From the NCBI GenBank assembly GCA_003550305.1, contig QKYT01000074.1, positions 144,242-186,986 on the forward strand: a stretch of DNA of 42,745 nucleotides, given 5' to 3'. The number at the start of each line of letters is the position of its first letter. Position 1 is the first letter of the stretch. This document shows positions 35,712-42,745 of this stretch, in pieces. Position numbers and translations under genes: made by a program. The notes beneath the pieces were generated by a model. That model did no database searches and was not told where the DNA came from. It saw nothing but the letters and a program-made list of their open reading frames with translations. This stretch comes from Glomus cerebriforme. Its lineage: Eukaryota > Glomeromycota > Glomeromycetes > Glomerales > Glomeraceae.

Positions 35712-36226
35712 ATATTTTAACAAAAATCATGTGATTATAAAAAATCTGGTTTAATAATTATTATTAAAATTGATGTAATATGAAGATCATATGATATNTT
35801 AAATATTTANTAAATATAANGTTGATATATAAATAAATGATTAAATAACATGTGATTTAATAATTTATAAATTTTAGTGCATTTGTTTTGACGTCTAATA
35901 TAAAATTGATATTCAATTTATTTAGTTTATTTAAAAACCAAAAGTAAATTTCAAAAACTACAATTTATTAAAATTGTTTAATTTTTGCCTATCTAAATTT
36001 CAGCTCAATTTAACTGTGAAATTTTAGCTAGAATTAAGGAATTATAAAAATCTGGTTTACATTTTAAACCTGGATCTAGCCTGAAAAATTTATGAAAAAT
36101 TAAATGCCAGCTTGGATTCGATCCAGGTGGATTTAAAATAATTTCAGCCAGCCCAAACCTAGATTTCAGACCAGGTTTAGACCAGGTTTTGAGCCTAAAT
36201 CTGGCCTATTGCAAACCTCTATGAAC

Positions 36227-37160
36227 CTACAAAAGAAAAAATGTTAGCTAACATCCATTAAATTAAAAAAAAAAACAAAAAAAAAATAGAATTTCAAAGA
36301 ATTACCTTTGAAAAGAGAGTTCTTCAGCTTTCTAAACCTAAAAAAATAAAAAGAATATTAGTAAACATTCATAAATAAAAAAAACAATAAAAATAAAAAA
36401 ATCCATTTTAAAGTTATTGCTTTTGAAATGGGAATCCAGAACCATACTTCAGTTTTCTGGAACCTAAAAAATAAAAAGAACATTAGTAAACGTTCATAAA
36501 TAAAAAAATAAAAATAAAAATAAAATTTTGAAGTCTTACCTTCAAAATGGAAGTTTGAAGCCATATTTTAGTTTTCTGGAATCTAAAAATAAAAGAATGT
36601 TAGTTAACGTTCATAAATAAAAAAAAAATAAAAATAAAAAAATCTATTTCAAAGTTATTATCTTTAAGATAGAAGTCCAGAGCCATACTTCAGTTTTCTG
36701 AAACCTAAAAAATAAAAAGAATATTAGTAAACGTTTATAAATAAAAAAATAAAAATAAAAATAAAATTTTGAAGTTTTACCTTTGAAATGGGAGTTTAGA
36801 GCCATACTTCAGTTTTCTGAAACCTAAAAAATAAAAAGAATATTAGTAAACGTTTATAAATAAAAAAATAAAAATAAAAATAAAATTTTGAAGTTTTACC
36901 TTTGAAATGGGAGTTTAGAGCCATACTTCAGTTTTCTGGAACCTAAAGTAAACAAAAAGAATGTTAGTAAACATTCATTTAATAAAAAAAAATAAACAAA
37001 AAAATTTTGAAGTTATTACCTTTGAAATGGAAGTCCAGAACTATACTTCAGTTTTCTGAAATTTAAAAAAAATGCAAAAAGAACATTAGTAAATGTTTAT
37101 TAAATAAAAAAAGTATATATTTATTTACCTTTAAAAGTAAAATTCAGAGATAATGAGAGG
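36227..37160 (-). repeat. Exon-like ~120-bp minisatellite, right block (best preserved)
   Basis: Seven to eight units with spacing 117-124 bp. On the minus strand a typical unit is TTTTATTTTTTAG, then a 43-nt insert (for example 36823-36781) starting GTTTCAGAAAACTGAAGTAT and ending CCCATTTCAAAG, then GTAAAAC, then an AT-rich ~75-bp spacer with a TTATGAACGTTTACTAATGT-like hairpin word. Acceptor, insert and donor are kept in most units; in two units the donor is degraded (AT or GC for GT). As 43 is not a multiple of three, consecutive inserts cannot keep one reading frame. Confidence 0.7.
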
Positions 37161-37705
37161 AGTCTGGAGTCCTGCAAAAAAAAAAAAAAAAAAAAAAATT
37201 TGCATGTCGCAAATTAAACATAAAGTTTGAAAAACTTACCAATTTTGTTCAACACTTTGTAAAATAGTTAAATAATAGTTTAACTGAAGTTTATCAGAAT
37301 AAAAAAAAATCTTCAAAAATTTTTGTACAAAGTTTTTAAAAAATTTGCAATATTGAAGATTATTATTGCAGATTTTTTCTAAAAACTTTACTAAAAAAAT
37401 TTGAAGAAAATTATTTAAAGAAAAACTGTACAGATATTTATCAAAAATATATAAAAAAAGCAAAAATCTGTAAATTTTGCAGATTTTTGCAGTTTTGCAT
37501 TTCTGAAATTTTTCTGATAAAAGACAAGTTTATGTTATATTGTCTATAAATGAAATGCCAAAAATTAGTGATAATAATAATATGTAGATTGTATAAGTAT
37601 ATTTAAGAACAATAAATAAAGAAGTACTGTTAGAATTTTTATATATTTTTGATTATAAATTATCTAAGTAAAGTGAATTTGTGTTAATATTTTAAATGTT
37701 ATTAA

Positions 37706-38306
37706 TAAGGGTGTACCAGAAATCAGCTGATATTCCTCAATTAGTAGCCTTGATCTCCCACCCCCACCTGATTGAAATCTGATTGGCTAAAAAAAATTTT
37801 TATTATTAAATATTATATATTATATATAATAATTAGTATTATACAATTATCTTAGCTTTTAGTGATTCAATTTGAACAAACTTTTTTTTATTTTGTAGAG
37901 ATAGATTTGTAGAGCTAAATAAGAGCTATAAATTAAAAAAAAGTTTATTAAAATTAGATCACTAGATTGCATTATAATAATTTGTCCGAAGCGTAGCTGA
38001 GGACATCTTCGGTTAGACTCATTGTGTGATGCAATGTCCGTCTGTCCGCACGCGTGATCGACCAATAATATGCATTGTGATTTCACGTGTTTTACATTCT
38101 TTTTTTAGTTAAATTTACCCCTTTTTTGAGTTTTGTGATACATCTTAATTTAATGCTTCGGACAATCCAACGGTTCCCGTTACCTAGTTATATATAAAAT
38201 GATTAAATTACTTTAGATATATGAATGTCATGTGATATATATGGATCTGATTTGAAGCTTGACTTCCCACTTCCTTTCAAATTAGCTGATTTCTGACATG
38301 CCCTTA
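37706..38306. mobile_element. MITE-like element with TAAGGG ends
   Basis: The left end TAAGGGTGTACCAGAAATCA and the minus-strand right end TAAGGGCATGTCAGAAATCA match at 16 of 20 bases and the match continues through GCT. No clear target duplication was found. The right-hand half encloses another small inverted-repeat unit. Confidence 0.6.
37982..38165. mobile_element. Small inverted-repeat unit nested in the MITE
   Basis: A perfect 11-bp inverted repeat TTGTCCGAAGC...GCTTCGGACAA encloses ~160 bp that is clearly more GC-rich than its surroundings (GTCCGTCTGTCCGCACGCGT). The composition contrast and the ends suggest a separate insertion. Confidence 0.5.
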
Positions 38307-38490
38307 ACTGTAAGATTTCTTAATAAATTATATATAAAATAAATAAATTTGTACATCTAAAATTATATTTATAACATTCCAAAATAATCTGCTGAATGGT
38401 ATTTATAATTAATTATAAATTCTATTTATTAATAGGTAATTAATTTGAACTTATTACCAGTTTAAATATATTCTGTTTAGGATAAATCTA

Positions 38491-38809
38491 TTTGTAACAT
38501 CATGTTATATGTCTTATTTGTAACAACCTCAATTTTATTCAATTAAAATTTAAGATCAGGTGTAATGTAAATAGTTTAGCAAATCAAAATAAAGTAACTA
38601 AAACAAGAATTTTTTTAAAAAATTTCAAAAAACTGGTTATAACTTAAAATTTTATCTATGAAACTATCTTTGTTATATTAAGTAAAAGTTTTTCAAATTA
38701 AATTTTACATATAGAAATCTTATTTAATATAAAATATTTAAAATAATTTATTATTAAAAAAAATAAAAAAAAGTTGTTACAAATAAGACATATAACAGAA
38801 TATTACAAA
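38491..38809. mobile_element. Tc1/mariner-type MITE with 37-bp inverted repeats
   Basis: The terminal repeats (38491-38527 and 38773-38809) match at 34 of 37 bases. Each starts TTTGTAA, contains GTTATATGTCTTATTTGTAA and ends CAAC, so the word TTTGTAAC occurs twice inside each repeat. TA lies just outside each end (38489-38490 and 38810-38811). The 245-bp interior is AT-rich and non-coding. Confidence 0.8.
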
Positions 38810-39156
38810 TACATTTTTTCTTCTATTTATATTTTTAACAATATGTTTTAATAAATTTGTTTTTTTCAATCCAATTTATATTTCTTAAGATTTCTTTAAT
38901 TTTTAATTTATCAATATATATAATAAAACTACACTATATAAATCATAATTAGATCTAGTTAACTTTTTTTATAACTATATCTCTTAGGACTAGTAAATAC
39001 TATAACTATAAAAAGTGTACTTAAAGTGAGATTTTTAGTTTATAATTACACATACAGTATATAAAATTAAAATTAATATAATTATAATTTTATTTTATAT
39101 ATAATTTATCAAAAAACTATTTTATATAAATCATTAAGGGCAAATGTATATCTCGC

Positions 39157-39507
39157 AGGGGTGCGACATCATTATTCATCGCCTCCAATTTGTCATCCCT
39201 ATGTCACACCCTCTGACTTTCATTTTTACTATTTATTCTAGGGACAGAGAATTTTTTCGAGGTGTGAAATCCTATTTGTCACATGTTAATCGTCACATAC
39301 ATTAATTTTGGCCGAAATTTTTAATTCTGGCCAGAATTTCTATTTTAGGCATTTAGGTAAAGTTACACAATCCAAAAAAGGTAAGTTTATTTCTCTTCAA
39401 AATCGAATTTAGGTTATATGAGTCTCCCAAAAAAGGAAATTTTCTTAATTTTGGCCGGAATTACCGAATTAGGAAAATTCCCGGCGATGTATAAGTATCT
39501 TACCCCT
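39157..39507. mobile_element. Palindrome-ended repeat element, copy 2
   Basis: The same ~290-bp core as at 3276-3649 (TTTTTACTATTTATT, GGGACAGAGA, TCACATGTTA, GGCCGGAATT). Its ends differ: left AGGGGTGCGACATCA, then CATCGCC; right, read on the minus strand, AGGGGTAAGATACT, then CATCGCC. The ends form an imperfect inverted repeat of about 29 bp. Confidence 0.65.
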
Positions 39508-39662
39508 ATGCTAGATCTAGATTTACCCATTTAAAGAAAATTTTTACTCAATACTGAGGGATATCAGTATCCTTCTTATGTAATCATATGATTTTATTTT
39601 ATTTAATTATTTAATAAAGCATTAATACATATTTACTTAAGGAAAAAAGGAATTGGCGACCT

Positions 39663-40002
39663 GGTCGCCATGGCGACCCCTGTCACGTGACTTCATATAC
39701 AAATAATTTGTCACCTCCGTATCACATCCCTAGTTTTCCATTTTTACTATTTATTCTAGGGACAGAATTTTTTCGGCATGAAAAAGCCTATTTGTCACAT
39801 GTTATTCGTCACACTACTAATTTTAGCAAATTTTATAATGCTGGCCGGAATTTCCTTATTTGGAACCAATGTAAGGTTACACGGCCCAAAAAGGCAATTT
39901 TATTTCTCTCAAAAATCGGTTTTGCGTTATACAAAATTCCAAAAAAGGATAATTTTTTGCCGATCACTTAATTTTGGCTGGAATTATAGGGGTCGCCATG
40001 GC
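39663..40002. mobile_element. Palindrome-ended repeat element, copy 3
   Basis: Core as in copies 1 and 2, including TCACGTGACTT at the left as in copy 1. The left end is the perfect 16-bp palindrome GGTCGCCATGGCGACC (39663-39678); the right end has GGTCGCCATGGC (39991-40002). Again the ends can be read as direct or inverted repeats, and their sequence is unlike those of copies 1 and 2. Confidence 0.7.
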
Positions 40003-40069
40003 CACATAGTAACGCCCTTTACTTAAATAATAAATAAAGGCTAACTAAATATTTTTCTTATTTTTTGAA

Positions 40070-40541
40070 GGGCAATTTCATGAGTCATAATATCATACCT
40101 TGCATATAGTATATTACTGCTTGTTTTTCTTTTTTGATTCTTCTGAAACTTCATTCTAATCTTGATTACTTAAATTAAGGTAATTTTTAATAGCTGATAA
40201 ATATCTCTTATTTGCAGGTCATATATTTGTATCAAATCTACCTTTTTTTTAAGAATATATTTACCATCATGATGGTACTTATATGTTTTTCATGTCCAAG
40301 TATTATCTTCTTTTTCAGATTTTACAACCCTTATTTTGAAGCCTACTTGAAAAGCATATCATTTTAAACTTTATTCAAGAACTTCAAATAATGTAAATGT
40401 TTATCCACTATAGATTTCTTTAAGTGGGCTATCCTCTAGTTTATCATAAAACGTATTATGTAGATCTTCAGATTCATTTCCATAATTTACATCATTATTA
40501 TATAAAAGTAAATCAAGTTCATTCTCATAAAAATCAAACAT
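40070..40541 (-). pseudogene. FAR1/MULE-type transposase relic, N-terminal part
   Basis: The frame from the ATG at 40541 reads MFDFYENELDLLLYNNDVNY and later DSPLKEIYSG, then a TGA, TFTLFEVLE, two further stops, YAFQVGFKIRVVKSEKEDNT, a TGA and KTYKYHHDGKYILKKK. The block YAxxxGFxIRxxxSEK...K(T)YxCxHGGKY is the FAR1-type DNA-binding zinc finger that precedes many Mutator-like transposases. Here the expected Cys is Tyr and the expected Gly is Asp. The remainder to about 40070 is basic and less certain, and nothing of the catalytic domain is visible. Confidence 0.5.
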
Positions 40542-40598
40542 CTAAATATATATATAAAAGTATTTGTTAGTTTTTGTAAGTCAATCCTAACTTTAAAA

Positions 40599-40835
40599 TC
40601 ATTATTTTGCTTGCTTCGCTTGCAGTTTTTTTTCCTATTCCACTTTTTTAATCCTAATCCTAACCCTAATACAATCATTATTTGCTCACTTCGCTTGCAG
40701 ATTTTTTTTCTATCCTACTTTCCTAACCCTAACCCTAACTTTAACATAATCATTATTTTGCTCATTTCGCTCACAGGTTTTTTTTTATCCCACTTCCCTA
40801 ACCTAACCCTAATCTAACTCTAATCCTAACTCTAT
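40599..40835. repeat. Tandem ~75-bp units with telomere-like CCCTAA words
   Basis: Three units start at about 40599, 40673 and 40748 with AATCATTATTT, followed by TGCT(T/C)(G/A)CTTCGCTTGCAG-like sequence, a T-rich run, and CCTAACCCTAACCCTAA. CCCTAA is the complement of the fungal telomere unit TTAGGG. Variants (CCTAAT, TCTAAC) are mixed in, so this is an internal and degenerate copy. Confidence 0.75.
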
Positions 40836-42470
40836 CTCACACTACTAATTTTATACTGAATTTTTCTATACAAAAATTATTGCTTACTTTTAGAATTCCA
40901 AAATAGAATTTATAGTTAAAAAGTAAAAATCAGCTAGTTTTAAAAAATGTTGAAAAAGAATGAAAAGAAAATATTAAAAAAAGAAAGTGTAATATATAAT
41001 TGCAAAATAGTTTAATCATAAAGGTAAAAAATATAACAAGAGTATTTGAAAAGAATGATTAAAAAAAAGAAAGCGTGAGAGTATAATTATTAATCACATA
41101 TCACAAAATAATTTAATTTATTTAAAATCATGTGTCATATGATGGGAGAATATATATATCCACTAGTAAATTTATAATATATACTAGTATTCACTTGTTG
41201 ACTACATCAACAGTTTAATATTTATATATATTTTATAATAAAAAATTTTTATTGAAAAATTTCTGGATATACAATATTAAATTAAATTTGTATTATCTCC
41301 TAATTATAATACAACCCAATTTAATGACTATCCTTAAGAATCCCAAAATACATTTATTACCTTTTTTAAAAAATTTTTGGGTTGGTGGATTGGTTTTCTT
41401 TTTCTCCTCTTCTTTCTTCTAAAATAATAAGAAAATATTAAGAAAAAAAAAAAAAAAACAAATATTATTTATAGTTTTATAAATTATAAACAAAAAAAAA
41501 TCAAAAATCAATTCGTTATCATGTTTTTTAATATTTTTATATGTATTTTTTAACTAATAATATACAGTTTTCAACTAACCTAATATTGTTATATATATTT
41601 TTAAACTGCTATTATTTTACTATATGTTATTATATACCTAAAAATATATTGTACAATATGTTTTTAATCATATTAGTTGATAAAGAATTTATTACACAAT
41701 ACTTTTTAATGTTAAGCAATATATAATGTATATTTTAAACTTTCTGATATATATGAATAAATAGTTTAATATGTTAGAGCTATGAAATATATTACCTAAT
41801 ATTAGTTTCATAAGAAGTTCTACCCCTCCTTCCTAGATAAGATTTTTTTAACCAAATATATATATAGTATTAATTTTAACCAATAAAAATGCTTGATTTT
41901 GTATTATGTAAAATTTTACTTTACCTGCACCTCCTAAAATATTACCTAATAAATGTTATGGCCTTTAGTATATTACTTTATTTAAAGAATTTTTATAATT
42001 TGTATTACTTAATTTAAGGTATAAATTCATAATTCTATTACTTTCATATTATACTAATATAATTACCTAGTAATTATAAAGAAGAAATTTTTTATATGAT
42101 TACTAATTTACTATTTAATTGGACTAGCAATTTGATGTGATAGTAATTATAAGGCATTTGTAACTATAAAAAAGGTGATTATATAGCAGATAATTGTATA
42201 CTATTGATTATATTTAGATTATTTTTGATAAATGCTAAAATATTTGAGTTATTAAAGTCTCAATATATTTGTTTTTATTTTCTAAATCTGATTTTTTATA
42301 AAATGCTAGTACTAATCTATATATAGTAAAAATAAATTAAACAAAAATTTGAATTTTTAATAAATTTTAATAGTAATAATAATAATAGACTAGATAGTAG
42401 TAGTATAGATAATTTCACATTAGGTAATATAGACAATGGGTATAATAGTTTAGATATGAATAATTATAGA
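40836..42470. other. AT-rich DNA without recognised features
   Basis: Homopolymer runs and a TAATAATAATAATAG microsatellite near 42370. No gene, no clear repeat boundary. Confidence 0.5.
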
Positions 42471-42745
42471 TAGGGCTCCGATCGATAATGGTAATTACTG
42501 AACTGAACTGATCGGTTTTGGTATTAGATCAGTATCAGTTTTGCGATTTACTGAACTGAATCCTTTGGTAAATATACCGATCAGTTTCAGTAATTTCAGT
42601 ATCAGTATCAGTTTTGTGATTTATCAAACCAATTTACCAAATACTGTATATATATATAGATCAGCAATCTAGATTCTAGATCGATTTTATCAATATTTTT
42701 TTTAATCTCTTTTTTTTCATACTTCCTTTTTTCTTCATACTTTTC
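42471..42745. mobile_element. Left end of a hAT-like element leaving the window
   Basis: Starts TAGGGCTCCGATCGATAATG and continues as degenerate repeats of ACTGAACTGATC/GTATCAGTTTTG-like words to about 42640, then AT-rich DNA. Architecture matches the ends at 1-35, 31630 and 33969. The other end lies beyond the window. Confidence 0.4.

Larger units (their letters stand above)
34335..35895. mobile_element. TA-flanked TIR element nested in the hAT-like element
   Basis: The left end has TCAAAACAAACACACCAAAA and the right end on the minus strand TCAAAACAAATGCACTAAAA; similarity continues for about 43 bp and the differences are transitions. TA lies just outside each end (34333-34334 and 35896-35897). 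Its own unique DNA is about 180 bp on each side of the inner Tc1/mariner copy, so without that insert it would be a small MITE of roughly 370 bp. Confidence 0.6.
33969..36221. mobile_element. Second hAT-like element, host of nested insertions
   Basis: The left end TAGAAGCCTGCATTAGTCCT and the right end read on the minus strand, TAGAGGTTTGCAATAGGCCA, match at 14 of 20 bases, most differences being transitions. TGAAC flanks both sides (33964-33968 and 36222-36226). Subterminal regions hold degenerate CCTGG/CCAGCC words (33990-34110 and 36050-36205) in opposite orientation. The middle was later invaded by a TA-flanked element. The right flank resumes the minisatellite. Confidence 0.6.
30714..37517. 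mobile_element. Possible 6.8-kb TIR element enclosing the minisatellite stack
   Basis: The left end reads TCAGCAAATTTTTTAAGATG. The right end read on the minus strand is TCAGAAAAATTTCAGAAATG, and similarity continues through a CTGCA word, with about 24 of 31 bases matching. Both ends are next to a TA dinucleotide (30712-30713 and 37518-37519). Everything between is repeats. In AT-rich DNA such a match could arise by chance, so this is a proposal only. No transposase for the outer element was seen. Confidence 0.4.

Noticed and set aside
36240..37140. CRISPR-like array
   Set aside because: The ~120-bp units are full tandem repeats without short conserved repeats and unique spacers, and the context is a eukaryotic nuclear genome.
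31190..37160. A real multi-exon protein gene made of 43-nt exons
   Set aside because: 43 nt shifts the frame at each junction and joined inserts hit stops (for example CTC TAA); some donors are degraded. Kept as a finding about splice-like structure instead.
40611..40817. 68-codon frame with PNPNPN repeats
   Set aside because: It is the translation of the CCCTAA telomere-like words.
1..42745. tRNA or rRNA genes
   Set aside because: I looked for tRNA-type B-box words (GGTTCGANNCC) and rRNA-like GC-richer blocks and saw none convincing; a covariance-model scan would settle this.

Overview
This looks like nuclear DNA of an AT-rich, intron-rich fungus. A Rhizophagus-like arbuscular mycorrhizal fungus (Glomeromycotina) is my best guess. 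Reasons: short GT-AG introns in almost every gene, fungal-type gene families (Vac7, Cmr1, Dml1, DHA1 drug:H+ antiporter), a BTB protein with TLDc domains (a family known to be expanded in these fungi), and a very high load of decayed DNA transposons. I could not run a database search, so the organism call is an inference.

Layout. 1-5448 is gene-free AT-rich DNA with one 374-bp repeat element and ends of other elements. 5449-22473 is a compact block of seven protein genes, all rebuilt here exon by exon with intact frames: an MFS antiporter (490 aa, 7 exons, minus), a Vac7-like vacuolar protein (580 aa, 6 exons, minus), Cmr1/WDR76 (506 aa, 5 exons, minus), an unrecognised 210-aa protein (plus), Dml1/Misato (560 aa, 12 exons, minus), pinin (323 aa, 5 exons, minus) and gamma-glutamyl phosphate reductase Pro2 (448 aa, 6 exons, plus). 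Pinin and PRO2 share a 216-bp divergent promoter. Around 23.1-25.05 kb lies a broken IS607-type element holding a serine-recombinase tnpA and a TnpB/Fanzor-like gene. 25724-28747 is a BTB-BACK protein with three tandem TLDc domains (972 aa).

From about 28.7 kb to the end there are no intact genes. This part is layered repeats: a ~120-bp minisatellite whose units look like 43-nt exons between splice sites; inside it a hAT-like non-autonomous element with a perfect 8-bp target duplication and an assembly gap, and a second hAT-like element that in turn holds a TA-flanked element and a Tc1/mariner transposase pseudogene. The whole stack may sit in a 6.8-kb TIR element. Further right are three MITE-like elements, two more copies of the palindrome-ended repeat of 3.3 kb, a FAR1/MULE-type transposase relic, and a tandem array containing telomere-like CCCTAA words.

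The genes do not form one pathway; they are housekeeping genes in a gene island between repeat-rich blocks. The most unusual material is the IS607/Fanzor-like element, the exon-like minisatellite, the repeat family whose copies carry different palindromes at their ends, and the shared C-to-T style decay of unrelated transposase genes.
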